IMG/VR virus record: IMGVR_UViG_3300023179_000543
Coordinates: 1 to 22,795 of that record
DNA length: 22,795 bases
Direction: 5' to 3' (one strand)
From: a virus
A program made the position numbers and the translations under genes. Under the pieces are notes generated by a model. The model worked only from the letters and a program-made list of their open reading frames with translations. It was not told the origin of the DNA and made no database searches. Positions 7,119 to 14,585 of the stretch are shown here, piece after piece. Numbering within the stretch: position 1 is the stretch's first letter; the number at the start of each line of letters is the position of its first letter.

Positions 7119-8320
7119 CCGACGCCCTCCACGACGATGCGGTTCATGGATGCGGAAGCGGCCATGCCCTCGATTCGAAGTTGCTGTGCAAACTGCACGA
7201 GCGACGCGGCCTGATCGCTGGCGAAGGCCTTGTTGGATTCCTCGCGGATGGCCTTGTACGCGTTGCTCCACGCGTCACGCGTTTGCTTTGCCTTCTGCTC
7301 CTGCTCCTCTTGGTGTTTGCGCAGTTTTTCCCACCACTCCTCTTCCTTCTGGCGTTCCTCTTCTTTCTTGCGTGCAGCCTCAGCCTCTGCATCCTTTCGC
7401 TTTTTATCTACATCCTCTTCGGCCTTTCCCCTAATCGCGGCGATGGCGTCGATGGTGGCCTGTTCGCTGGCGATCCTCGCCTCATTGGTCTGTGCGTTGA
7501 ACGCCTTGATAAGTTCGGCGATCCTCGCTTCTGCCTCGGCAACGATCCTCTCTTCTTCGGTCATGGAATCGAGGCGAGCGGCAGCGATGGCATCGGCGAC
7601 CGCTTTGGCGGCGTTCTCCTGCACACGAACCGCTTCTTCTGCGGCTCGTCGTTGATCCTCGATAGCCTTATCGGCTTCTGCTTTTTGCGCCTTGGCGGCT
7701 TCGGCTGCGGCGTCCTGTTGTTCCTTGAGGGACTTCTTTAGGTTGGCCCGGTTGAACGTTGTCTGTGCGTCGATCGATAGTTGCTTCAACTGATCTTGGA
7801 GGTCTTTGACATTGTCGCCCAACGACGCACCAAACGTCTCGATGAGGAACGAGTCTTTCAACTGCGCCCACACCGTGCCTGTTTCGTAAATCCTTTGATT
7901 GATCTCGTCGAACTTGTCGGCGATCTGCATCCGTGCCGCGGCTTCGTCCGTCTTGCTGATCGTCTTGCGGAACTCCTCCGCACGCTCGTTTGCCGTCTTG
8001 AGCCGGTCGATCACGTACAGACTGATCGCCTCGCCGATCTTGTAGAACGTCGTGGCGATGGCACCGACGGCGAACACCTTGCCCATGAGGCCTTGAATGG
8101 TCTCGACCTGCTCGCCGTAGGTTTTCTTGACGGCCTTGAGCCGTTCTCCGAGTGCTGATGTTGCGGCCGCCTGCTTGTTGGTCGCTTCGGTCGCCTTATC
8201 CACTGCACCAGCCGCGGCTTCTCCTGCGGCGTTGACCTGACCGGCGGCAGCCGACAACTGCGGGCCGAGTTTGGACGTATCGGCTTCAACGACGATACCG
8301 AGATTCATCGGCTCGGCCAA
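7115..8320 (-). CDS. Tail tape measure protein candidate (short)
   Basis: A 401-residue, mostly alpha-helical protein. It starts at TTG 8320: TAAGGAGT lies 7 nt upstream, whereas the ATG four codons in (8308) has no ribosome site, so TTG is chosen. The N-terminus (MNLGIVVEADTSKLGPQLSAAAGQV) is the usual tape-measure opening. A hydrophobic segment lies at about 79-105. Residues 195-345 form a long charged coiled coil (AAEAAKAQKAEADKAIEDQRRAAEE, KKRKDAEAEAARKKEEERQKEEEWW). Tape measure proteins set tail length and span the tube; most siphophages have much longer ones, so a short tail is implied if it is complete. It ends in an ATGA overlap. Confidence 0.72.
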   Translation of the reverse strand: MAEPMNLGIVVEADTSKLGPQLSAAAGQVNAAGEAAAGAVDKATEATNKQAAATSALGERLKAVKKTYGEQVETIQGLMGKVFAVGAIATTFYKIGEAISLYVIDRLKTANERAEEFRKTISKTDEAAARMQIADKFDEINQRIYETGTVWAQLKDSFLIETFGASLGDNVKDLQDQLKQLSIDAQTTFNRANLKKSLKEQQDAAAEAAKAQKAEADKAIEDQRRAAEEAVRVQENAAKAVADAIAAARLDSMTEEERIVAEAEARIAELIKAFNAQTNEARIASEQATIDAIAAIRGKAEEDVDKKRKDAEAEAARKKEEERQKEEEWWEKLRKHQEEQEQKAKQTRDAWSNAYKAIREESNKAFASDQAASLVQFAQQLRIEGMAASASMNRIVVEGVG

Positions 8321-8331
8321 GGCGATACTCC

Positions 8332-9183
8332 TTACGCCACGCTTGCGGTGTCAGCGATCCGAAGCGTGCCGCTCACCCGCACCACGTCATCGACCTTCCA
8401 CTGAAGATTGAGTTTGGTCCAGAAGGCCGGAAACGTCCATTCCCGGCTGCCGGCCACCTTGAGCACGCAGGTCACGTCGGGCACGCCGTTGCCGCCCACC
8501 ACATCCCATGACGGCTTTGAGATGGCGCCCGTGGTCGCTCGCGTCAGGCCCGGGTAGTCAGCCGACACCGTTTGCGTGAGGTCGCCAGAGCCTCGGAAGT
8601 TGTACGACAACTCGCTGTAGTCGCCGAGCCGCACACGCTGCGACAGGCGAGGGGCCGTGATGTTGCCCGCCAGCGACGGCGTGCCCGAGGCCGCAAACTG
8701 GAAGGTGGCCGACGATGCCGCACCGCTCGGGGGGATCACCGGCGGCGTGGTGTCGTCCGCCTTGCAGGTGTACGAGCCGGACCACATGCCGATGCCGCCG
8801 GGCATCCATCTACGCCACGTCGGCACGCTCGAGGAACTGATGGTCGTGATGTCGATCTCCGGCCACGAAATCTCGAGGTTCCACGAGTTGACGTACTGCA
8901 CGTAACCGCTCGAGTACGTGATGCTCGAGGATGCCGCCAGCGGCGTCGTCGTCCTTGGGTAGATGCCAGAGAACTCGACGGTGCCGGTTCGCAGGCCGCC
9001 GATCATCGTGCCGATATTGATCGCCGAGCCGGTCGCCTGTGTGACTTCGATCTCCGTCGCCTCGATGTTGATCGTGGCAAGGTCGCCGGTCATGCGGATG
9101 GCGTTCGTGAACAACTGATTCAGGTCCGTGGTGGCCACGGCGCAGGTCAGGTTTCCGGTTTCGCTGGTGAGTGGGTATGCCAT
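8332..9183 (-). CDS. Major tail (tube) protein candidate
   Basis: A 283-residue beta-rich protein starting at ATG 9183. It reads as a tube protein: short N-terminal segment (YPLTSETGNLTCAVATTDLNQLFTNAIRMTGD), then a beta-rich core with repeated strand-turn units (SYTCKADDTTPPVIPPSGAASSATFQFAASG, DVTCVLKVAGSREWTFPAFWTKLNLQWKVDDVVRVSGTLRIADT). The order tail terminator, tube, tape measure supports the call. The ribosome site is weak (GAGAGACC). Its TAA stop overlaps a good ribosome site for the next gene. A decoration or fibre role cannot be ruled out from sequence alone. Confidence 0.72.
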   Translation of the reverse strand: MAYPLTSETGNLTCAVATTDLNQLFTNAIRMTGDLATINIEATEIEVTQATGSAINIGTMIGGLRTGTVEFSGIYPRTTTPLAASSSITYSSGYVQYVNSWNLEISWPEIDITTISSSSVPTWRRWMPGGIGMWSGSYTCKADDTTPPVIPPSGAASSATFQFAASGTPSLAGNITAPRLSQRVRLGDYSELSYNFRGSGDLTQTVSADYPGLTRATTGAISKPSWDVVGGNGVPDVTCVLKVAGSREWTFPAFWTKLNLQWKVDDVVRVSGTLRIADTASVA

Positions 9184-9192
9184 GGTGGTCTC

Positions 9193-9693
9193 TCAGGGAT
9201 TCGCCGCGAGTGCCGATACGCGGAAGGTCATCGTCATTGTGCCCGTCAGGTTGTGTTCGTCAGCCATCGTCGCGTCGTATGTCCGCACGAAACAGTTGCT
9301 TGCCTTGGCAGTGTACCCGTTCGTTGGCAGCACGAGCAGGTGCCGATGAAAGCCGTACGTCGGCACGCGTCCGGCCTGTAGCACCGCGTTGCCGTGCAGG
9401 CGGTCCATGACGGTCGTGATGCGATTGGTGAACGTCGCACCGGTGGCGTAGTCCTGCACTTGGTCAAACACGCTGAAGGTTGCCGTGGCGTTCCATTCGT
9501 CGGCCGTCAGCGAATGGTCCTGATCGAGCCGGACCGACACGAGCACGTACGGAAACACGATCGTCGCGGGCGTGCCCATGACCGAGTACGCACCGCTGAT
9601 GATGTTCCACGCGTTGCCGAAGTAGAGGCCGCCGGCCCCGGTGTCGGCCTTGATGCGGTCAATGATCGACTGATAGATGCTGCTCAGGATCAT
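9193..9693 (-). CDS. Tail terminator / completion protein candidate
   Basis: A 166-residue protein. An N-terminal helix (SIYQSIIDRIKADTG) is followed by a central PYVLVSVRLDQDHSLTADEWNATATFSVFDQVQDYATGATFTNRITTVMDRLHG with alternating strands and a helix, then TMTMTFRV at the end. This is the layout of DUF3168-like tail terminators, which cap the tail tube at the head end. The position between the gp10-like gene and the tail-tube candidate is the expected one. It starts in an ATGA overlap. Within its coding sequence (9307-9319) lies a one-mismatch copy of the 13-bp element, encoding NGYTA. Confidence 0.78.
   Translation of the reverse strand: MILSSIYQSIIDRIKADTGAGGLYFGNAWNIISGAYSVMGTPATIVFPYVLVSVRLDQDHSLTADEWNATATFSVFDQVQDYATGATFTNRITTVMDRLHGNAVLQAGRVPTYGFHRHLLVLPTNGYTAKASNCFVRTYDATMADEHNLTGTMTMTFRVSALAANP
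9307..9319 (-). promoter_or_regulatory. 13-bp element, one-mismatch copy
   Basis: CGGGTACACTGCC on the minus strand, matching 12 of 13 bases of the element and in the same orientation as the exact copies. Unlike them it lies inside a coding region, near the 3' end of the tail-terminator candidate gene, so it may be chance or a weak site. Confidence 0.3.
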
Positions 9694-10334
9694 GCCGTTG
9701 GTACCCCTGCCGCGGCCGCGGCCCTGAAGTGCCTGCGAACCACGGACACGAAGCCGGCCCGGAACTGGGCGAGGCCGTCCTGCCGCCACTGCTTGTTCGC
9801 CGCCGCGGTCCGCATGAACGGGCGAGGCGGCAGGGTGACCGATCGACGCAAGAGGAACATGGGCCTGCCGTGACTCTTGCCTCGGCCGCTCTTGGTAGTC
9901 GTGACGAGCAATCCGATGTTCTGACCGAACATCTTTCGGAACGACAGATTCGGAATCGACTTGAGGCTGTTGACGTTCGATCGCATCTTTGCGGCAATCG
10001 GGTTGAGCGGAATGGTCAACGCCTTCGCACGCTTGGCCGTGATCGTTCCACCGTACTCTTGGATCCTCGCATACTTGACATTCGTGCCAACCATCGCACG
10101 GCCGTAGTACGGCTGCGTCGCCGTGATCGACCGCCGAAGATTGCCGGTGCCGGTGCCCGGCGGTCCGCCTGCTGGCGATGCAATGAACCGACCAGTCGGA
10201 ATGAACGACTCCTTGATGCGTCGCACGTACAGCCGCGACATGCGACCGACGCCGACGTTGGACGCCTCGCCGACAATCGCCGCCATGCGTGCTTGATCGA
10301 TCGTCATCGTCACTTTGCCGACGCGAATGGCCAT
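9690..10334 (-). CDS. HK97 gp10-like / virion morphogenesis protein
   Basis: A 214-residue basic protein. TGNLRRSI (63-70), GTNVKYARIQEYGG (83-96), KALTIPLNP and PPRPFMR (169-175) are the signature of the HK97-gp10/phage virion morphogenesis family, which acts at the neck during joining of head and tail. It is longer than typical gp10, with a 50-residue insert between the two motifs that contains an Arg/Lys-rich stretch (RSGRGKSHGRPMFLLRR-like in order S-G-R-G-K-S-H-G-R). It starts in a TAATG overlap and ends in an ATGA overlap with the tail-terminator candidate. Confidence 0.87.
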   Translation of the reverse strand: MAIRVGKVTMTIDQARMAAIVGEASNVGVGRMSRLYVRRIKESFIPTGRFIASPAGGPPGTGTGNLRRSITATQPYYGRAMVGTNVKYARIQEYGGTITAKRAKALTIPLNPIAAKMRSNVNSLKSIPNLSFRKMFGQNIGLLVTTTKSGRGKSHGRPMFLLRRSVTLPPRPFMRTAAANKQWRQDGLAQFRAGFVSVVRRHFRAAAAAGVPTA

Positions 10335-10687
10335 TAGTCAACGTCCCTTTCGATGCCGAGCACGAGCACCGTGCCCATGCTGATGAGGTCACGCGGTTGG
10401 CCAGTCGCCCGGTATCGAACGCCGCCGATGAGGATCTTGTCCTTCGGCGTGCAGGTCCATGCGGCACCAGCGGTATTCACCGGTGCGCAGAACACGTCGT
10501 AGACCTTGGTCGTGGTGTCGCGTCCGTAGGCCAAGGCGTCGCCTGCGGACAGCGGCTGAATCTGACACCTGACGCTGACGGCGGTTGCAGAGAACGACGA
10601 TTGCGGCACGCCGTCCGTGCCTGCCGTCCACGTGCCGGCGTAGATCTCCATGGTCTGCGTCAGAAGGTGCCACGGTGTGGTTGCCAT
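10334..10687 (-). CDS. Head closure (head-tail adaptor) protein candidate
   Basis: A 117-residue beta-rich protein, next after the connector gene. It reads WHLLTQTMEIYAGTWTAGTDGVPQSSFSATAVSVRCQIQPLSAGDALAYGRDTTTKVYDVFCAP and then KDKILIGGVRYRATGQPRDLISMGTVLVLGIERDVD. The pattern of V-CQIQPLS, then a Y-VFC strand, then K-KIL-GGVRY and a final V-GIER strand is that of phage head-tail joining (head closure) proteins. It sits at the position of HK97 gp7-type genes. It would close the connector after DNA filling. Its stop forms a TAATG overlap with the next gene. Confidence 0.82.
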   Translation of the reverse strand: MATTPWHLLTQTMEIYAGTWTAGTDGVPQSSFSATAVSVRCQIQPLSAGDALAYGRDTTTKVYDVFCAPVNTAGAAWTCTPKDKILIGGVRYRATGQPRDLISMGTVLVLGIERDVD

Positions 10688-10689
10688 GG

Positions 10690-11334
10690 TCAGGCCCTCA
10701 TGCTGTTGTAAGCGGCCATGAGCGACGCCTTGATTTCGGTCGTCTTGGACGGGTCGAGATTGCTGTACGAGTACTGGCCGAGGCTCTCGCTGGCAAGGCC
10801 GAAGTTGCGGCCGCGTGCCGAGTAGGCAAGGTCCGTCAGGCGGTAGCACGCCATCTTCAGGTCGGCCGGAAGCAGGTCTGTTGGGGTCCGTGCATACCCA
10901 GCGGTGTACACCACTTCGATGTTCTGCCAGCCCTCGTCGAACCACGGCTGCACGCTGAATGTCGCGTTGACGGTGCCGAAGGCTGTGACTGGGAATCGCC
11001 CCTTCTTCGGGTCGATGCGAGACAGCACGCCCGAGTCGGCATCGACGCGGTACGTGGTCGAGTCGTATGCCTGCGAGGTTCCGTCGGCCTGATAGAGCGT
11101 CACGCTGGCGACGCTGGTGACAGGCCATTCCTTCAGTTGGATGGTCTGCTCGTTGTTGCCGTCGTATCGCTCGGTGCGGCTCACCGACTCGAATCCGTCG
11201 GTAAGGTTCCGATCGCACCAGCGTCGGACCTCCATCGACACGGCATCCACCAGCACCGTCAGCAGTGCGTCCTGTGCGGTTCCGCTGATGCCTGCCCAGA
11301 CCTTGTACTCGGCGATGGAGATGAGGCTTGCCAT
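10690..11334 (-). CDS. Head-tail connector protein, gp6-like
   Basis: A 214-residue protein with the gp6-like connector pattern: N-terminal helices (SIAEYKVWAGISGTAQDALLTVLVDAVSMEVRRWCDRNL), then a beta-rich insert typical of these proteins (QTIQLKEWPVTSVASVTLYQADG, VVYTAGY), and C-terminal helices (LLPADLKMACYRLTDLAYSARGRNFGLASESLG-YSYS). The sequence LPADLKMAC and the SESLG-YS tail are familiar in this family. It would form the ring under the portal. Its start overlaps the previous stop (TAATG) and the next ATG is 2 nt after its own stop, so translation is coupled. Length is somewhat above the smallest members because of the beta insert. Confidence 0.87.
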   Translation of the reverse strand: MASLISIAEYKVWAGISGTAQDALLTVLVDAVSMEVRRWCDRNLTDGFESVSRTERYDGNNEQTIQLKEWPVTSVASVTLYQADGTSQAYDSTTYRVDADSGVLSRIDPKKGRFPVTAFGTVNATFSVQPWFDEGWQNIEVVYTAGYARTPTDLLPADLKMACYRLTDLAYSARGRNFGLASESLGQYSYSNLDPSKTTEIKASLMAAYNSMRA

Positions 11335-11906
11335 TAGAGCACCTGTGCGACGATGGGGAACTCGGCAGCGGCGGGGTTCAGCGTGACGAACGAAGAGTCT
11401 GTTTGCACCAGCACGAGCACTGCCTTGGCGCCACGCAACTCGTAGCCGTCGTTGCTGGTTGGCGTGGTGATGCTTAGGCCTGTGCTCTGGATCGCCTGCG
11501 GTGAACCTGCGAGGCTCGAGACCGTCGTGCCTGCTGCGTTGAACGTCGCGGCATCAAGCCGCCAGAAGATCGTGCCAGTCGGGAATACGCCAGAAGCGTT
11601 CGGCACTTTGTCAGCACCAAACACTCGCACGGCCGCTTCCGTGGCATCAGTCCACGTGGTTGCCGACGCATACCTCAACGCGAGCCTGATCTTGGTGCCG
11701 ACGCCGCCGACGATGATCGGAATGTGCGACGAAGCCTTGGCGTCGCTCGAGTACGTGCCGGGATTGAGCAGCACGCCAGCGGCGACTGCCGCAGCCTTGG
11801 AATCGGTGACCACCATCTGCCACGTGCCGGCCTCGATTCCAGACGGCAACGACACATCCGATCCGCCATTCGTGAACGTCGCCGCACTGGTGACAGGTGC
11901 CGCCAT
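11334..11906 (-). CDS. Virion surface or decoration protein candidate, paralogue 2
   Basis: A 190-residue paralogue of the gene starting at 12460, with the same opening MAAPVTSAATF and the conserved core GVFPTGTIFWRLDAATFN and SNDGYELRGAKAVLVL. Divergent segments carry most of the variation (for example residues 12-40). The ATG at 11906 has GAGGAG 6 nt upstream, inside the 3' end of its paralogue's leader; the two genes are separated by 8 nt. It ends in TAATG, overlapping the connector gene. Its predicted fold is mainly beta. Having two diverged copies suggests either a heteromeric surface layer or that one copy is specialised. Confidence 0.7.
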   Translation of the reverse strand: MAAPVTSAATFTNGGSDVSLPSGIEAGTWQMVVTDSKAAAVAAGVLLNPGTYSSDAKASSHIPIIVGGVGTKIRLALRYASATTWTDATEAAVRVFGADKVPNASGVFPTGTIFWRLDAATFNAAGTTVSSLAGSPQAIQSTGLSITTPTSNDGYELRGAKAVLVLVQTDSSFVTLNPAAAEFPIVAQVL

Positions 11907-11914
11907 GTCGCTCC

Positions 11915-12460
11915 TCAGTTGATGACCTGTGCGAGAACGCGGCACACGGTGTCAGCACCGCCGCTGATGCTGGCCGCGGTCGAGTGCAGGACGATCACGC
12001 TCTTGGCTCCGAGCAGGGCGTAGCCGTCGTTGCTATATGGCGTCGAATAGGCAAAGGTGCCGTCCTGCTGACTAGACGACGCCGCGGCCATCGTCATCGT
12101 CAGGCCCGTGCCCGTGAACGTGTTCGCGTCCAGCCGCCAGAAGATCGTGCCCGTCGGATACACGCCGCTGGTGTCGGGAATCTGATTAGCACCAAGCACG
12201 CGAACGACAGGGCTCGTGGTGATCGTCGTGACAGCATCATCAAACTTGGTGATGAGTCGGATCTTGGTGCCGACGTTGATGATGAGCGGGTGAATGTCAA
12301 CGCTCGAGTATGAGCCCGGGTTGAGCAGCACGCTCGCACCGATGGCGGTGTTGCTGACGTTGTCATGCACCTGCACCCACTCGCCGAAGATGTTGCTGGC
12401 ATACGTGATGCCGCCGCCGCCTGCACTGAATGTCGCCGCCGATGTGACTGGTGCTGCCAT
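11915..12460 (-). CDS. Virion surface or decoration protein candidate, paralogue 1
   Basis: A 181-residue beta-rich protein with GGAG 8 nt before its ATG. It is a clear paralogue of the next gene (starting at 11906): both begin MAAPVTSAATF and share VLLNPG-YSS, VGTKIRL, YPTGTIFWRLDA (FPTGTIFWRLDA in the other) and SNDGY-L-GAK. The shared blocks are in the same order and spacing, so it is a tandem duplication with strong divergence between blocks. No signal peptide or membrane segment is seen. Placement between capsid and connector genes suggests a capsid-surface or minor structural role. Position supports a virion role, while the exact location on the particle is inference. Confidence 0.7.
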   Translation of the reverse strand: MAAPVTSAATFSAGGGGITYASNIFGEWVQVHDNVSNTAIGASVLLNPGSYSSVDIHPLIINVGTKIRLITKFDDAVTTITTSPVVRVLGANQIPDTSGVYPTGTIFWRLDANTFTGTGLTMTMAAASSSQQDGTFAYSTPYSNDGYALLGAKSVIVLHSTAASISGGADTVCRVLAQVIN

Positions 12461-12483
12461 GGGATTCTCCGTTTGGAATCCGC

Positions 12484-12505
12484 CCGACCGGCGGTAGCCG
12501 ATCGG
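12484..12505 (-). other. Hairpin between two structural genes
   Basis: An 8-bp stem with one G-U pair (CCGATCGG, loop CTACCG, CCGGTCGG on the minus strand) fills the 68-nt gap before the gene starting at 12460. There is no T-run. It may tune expression of the following genes relative to the capsid genes. Confidence 0.35.
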
Positions 12506-12528
12506 AGCGGGTTGTGTGAGCAGGTCGA

Positions 12529-13014
12529 TCAGATCGCGACCGTCGAACGGTCGAGCAGGCCAGCCTGCACCGCACGGGCGATTTCCGTCGCACCGTTGAT
12601 GCCAGTGCCCGGACCCTCGCCGATCCACAGCACGCACGAGAGCGTGGCCGACGCGCTGTAGTCCAACTCGAGGCGGAGGTACCGCTTCAGCGTTCCGCCG
12701 GTGCGGACGTTGATGGTGCGGATCGTGCTGGCGTTGGTCGCCGCTACAAGCGATCCCGTGAGAGCGGTGCTTCCGGTAGTCACGTCCGACCACGAGGAGT
12801 TGTCGTCCGAGTGCTGCAACTTCGGCTGAGCGCCGAGGTCGCCGCCGACCGCACCGAAGATCAGCACCGCCGTCCACGACGTGCAGTTGCCGCGTCCGGT
12901 GTTCAGCGTGCTCTGGAGGTCCAGAGCGGTGGTGCCGAACGCCGCCGTGTCGGAGCGAGACTGGGGAGCGTAACCGAGGAAGAACACTGCGTTCTGGAGG
13001 GAAGATTCACTCAT
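12529..13014 (-). CDS. Small head or decoration protein candidate
   Basis: A 161-residue protein directly after the capsid gene. It is beta-rich and polar, with the pattern WTAVLIFGAVGG, KLQHSDDNSSWSDVT and RYLRLELDYSASATLSCVLWIG. Proteins of this type after the capsid gene are often capsid-surface or decoration proteins in phages. The pattern of a deviation strand followed by an S-DD-SS-W turn and a final RYLRL strand is common among them. No enzyme motif is seen. The C-terminus (GATEIARAVQAGLLDRSTVAI) is helical. The ribosome site is weak (AGAAAGACGAA). The call rests on position and beta content. Confidence 0.65.
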   Translation of the reverse strand: MSESSLQNAVFFLGYAPQSRSDTAAFGTTALDLQSTLNTGRGNCTSWTAVLIFGAVGGDLGAQPKLQHSDDNSSWSDVTTGSTALTGSLVAATNASTIRTINVRTGGTLKRYLRLELDYSASATLSCVLWIGEGPGTGINGATEIARAVQAGLLDRSTVAI

Positions 13015-13029
13015 TGGTTTCGTCTTTCT

Positions 13030-13044
13030 CGGGCTTGTGGCCCG
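13030..13044 (-). other. Small hairpin after the capsid gene
   Basis: Perfect 5-bp G+C stem (CGGGC, loop CACAA, GCCCG on the minus strand), 15 nt after the capsid stop. No T-run follows, so at most it is a weak or partial terminator or an RNA processing or stability element between the capsid and the next structural gene. Confidence 0.35.
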
Positions 13045-13059
13045 TGTTGTCAGGTATCA

Positions 13060-14394
13060 TCAGGCTCCGAGCAGAGCACCGATCGGGCCGAGCGGACCAG
13101 CCGCGGGCGTGTTGCGGCCGTCGAGATGGATGTTGACGACGAAGCGGGCCGTGCCACGGACCGCCAACGCGTCCTGATTGAAGTAGAACTGATCACTGGT
13201 TGCGATCTCCAACTGGCGACGGTCGCCGATCATCGAGCCGCCCATGAAGTCGCCGAAGTAGCACGGACGCGTGGCGCCCGAGGTGATCGGCAGCACCTGC
13301 GAGAAGAACACGGGGTAGCCGAGGAACATCGCGTTGGAACCGGGCAGGCCCTCGGCGAGCGTCTTGAACTGGCTCTGGGCCTTGTCCAGACGCAGCATGA
13401 CTTGGTAGTAGAACTGACGCGAGCAGACGAATGCCAGCCGCGACTCGTTGACGAACTGAAGAGTCGCCATGACTCGGGTGAAGTTGTCAGTGGTCATGCT
13501 GTTCCACGCGGTGCCGCTGCCAACGTTGCCGCTGGGAAGAGCCTGCGCGAGACCGATCTGGTTGGCGTAGGTCGCGGTGCCGTCACCGAGGAAGTAGGCC
13601 TGATCCTCGGCGATGGCCTGAGCCTCGGCGATGGAGCGGGCCACCTCGTCGGCGACGTTGATGGCCGAGTCGGCAAGCAGTTCGCGGCTGACGCGGGTCA
13701 GCACGGCGTACTTCTTGCTGGTCAGCGTCACGTTGCCGAAGGTGTTGTCGGCCGCACTGATGGTCGCGTCCTCGGCCGCGGGCGCCATCGCCGCGATGCC
13801 GGTCTTGCGTGGCACCGTCATCACGTCGCGGCTCATCGGCACCACGTTCGCCAACTTGCGGGCGACGCCGTACTGCTCGGTCAGCCACACGAGGTTCGGC
13901 ATGAACTCGATCGGCACCAGAGCACCGCCGAGTTGGTTGTTGAACTCGACCTGTGCCTTGCGGACGATGTCCAGATCGGCCTTCTTCTGACCGTACTCGC
14001 CGCTACCGGCGAGCGTGGCCCGGGCCCACGCACCGAACGCTTCGGCCTGATCCGCGTCGTTGAACGCGGCCTTGCCCTCGGCGACCTTGCGGGCGTACGC
14101 CTTGCGGTTGGCGTTGCCGATGTTGAAACGCTGCGGGCCGACGCTGTCGGTCGCCTCGTCGGCGATCGCCGCGTGCGGAGCCTTGGTGCCCTTGGCGGAC
14201 ATGTCGGCGGGAACGGTGATGGCCGACTTGGCCGACCATACGGCATCGACGTCAACGGGCTTGCCGTTCTCGTCGGCGAACGTGACGCCCTCGGCGTCGA
14301 GGCGAGCGATGTGGGCCTTGGCGGATTCCAGCGTGACTTCGCCGGTCAGGCCGTTGGCCCTGAGAGAATCAATCAGAGTCTTGCGGGTGAGCAT
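13060..14394 (-). CDS. Major capsid protein, HK97 fold
   Basis: A 444-residue protein starting at ATG 14394 with AGGAAG 6 nt upstream; an in-frame extension to 14526 reads as non-protein-like leader and is rejected. Residues 1 to about 125 are charged and helical and probably act as the scaffolding (delta) domain removed by the protease encoded upstream. The HK97 shell part starts near 140, with LGGALVPIEFMPNLVWL (155-171), VTLTSKKYAVLTRVSRELLADS (spine helix region), AYFLGDGTATYANQIGLAQAL, GSNAMFLGYPVFFSQVLP and FGDFMGGSMIGDRRQLEIATSDQFYFNQDALAVRGTARF, the usual C-terminal signature. It forms the icosahedral shell. The coding end is a double stop (TGATGA) followed by a small hairpin. Confidence 0.95.
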   Translation of the reverse strand: MLTRKTLIDSLRANGLTGEVTLESAKAHIARLDAEGVTFADENGKPVDVDAVWSAKSAITVPADMSAKGTKAPHAAIADEATDSVGPQRFNIGNANRKAYARKVAEGKAAFNDADQAEAFGAWARATLAGSGEYGQKKADLDIVRKAQVEFNNQLGGALVPIEFMPNLVWLTEQYGVARKLANVVPMSRDVMTVPRKTGIAAMAPAAEDATISAADNTFGNVTLTSKKYAVLTRVSRELLADSAINVADEVARSIAEAQAIAEDQAYFLGDGTATYANQIGLAQALPSGNVGSGTAWNSMTTDNFTRVMATLQFVNESRLAFVCSRQFYYQVMLRLDKAQSQFKTLAEGLPGSNAMFLGYPVFFSQVLPITSGATRPCYFGDFMGGSMIGDRRQLEIATSDQFYFNQDALAVRGTARFVVNIHLDGRNTPAAGPLGPIGALLGA

Positions 14395-14585
14395 GTGAAC
14401 TTCCTGCGGCCACTGCCGCGGTTGTGGGTTCACTGCTCGGACCCGGCACGGAATCTGGCGACCAACACGGAGGCCTCGACTCGATGCCTGCCGTATGCAG
14501 GCGGTATTCGGTTGAAGAGGCTGCACGGGTTCGTACGCCGCGTGCAGCCCGAAGGAGGAGAATGAACGCCGTCAGTGTACCCGCA
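14395..14585 (-). promoter_or_regulatory. Structured leader of the major capsid gene
   Basis: This 191-nt gap is the longest non-coding stretch in the window. In transcription order it holds the 13-bp element, a perfect 9-bp hairpin (arms 14519-14527 and 14541-14549, loop 13 nt), a perfect 6-bp hairpin (arms 14486-14491 and 14497-14502, loop 5 nt), and an AGGAAG ribosome site 6 nt before the capsid ATG. Neither hairpin has a following T-run, so they are not standard terminators. I infer a leader that controls RNA stability or marks a transcription start for high capsid expression. No clear -35/-10 pair is visible. Confidence 0.5.
14571..14583 (-). promoter_or_regulatory. 13-bp element CGGGTACACTGAC, copy 3
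   Basis: Exact copy on the minus strand, starting 2 nt after the stop codon of the prohead protease gene. It stands at the head of the 191-nt leader of the capsid gene. Confidence 0.65.

Noticed and set aside
13030-13044. Rho-independent terminator after the capsid gene
   Set aside because: Stem of only 5 bp and no T-run; listed only as a hairpin.
14395-14526. 44-residue N-terminal extension of the capsid protein
   Set aside because: A good ribosome site stands before the ATG at 14394 and the extension overlaps hairpins and reads unlike protein.
12811-14565. 584-residue open frame on the plus strand
   Set aside because: Antisense to the capsid gene and its neighbour; Arg/His/Val-rich shadow of high-GC codon usage with no domain pattern.
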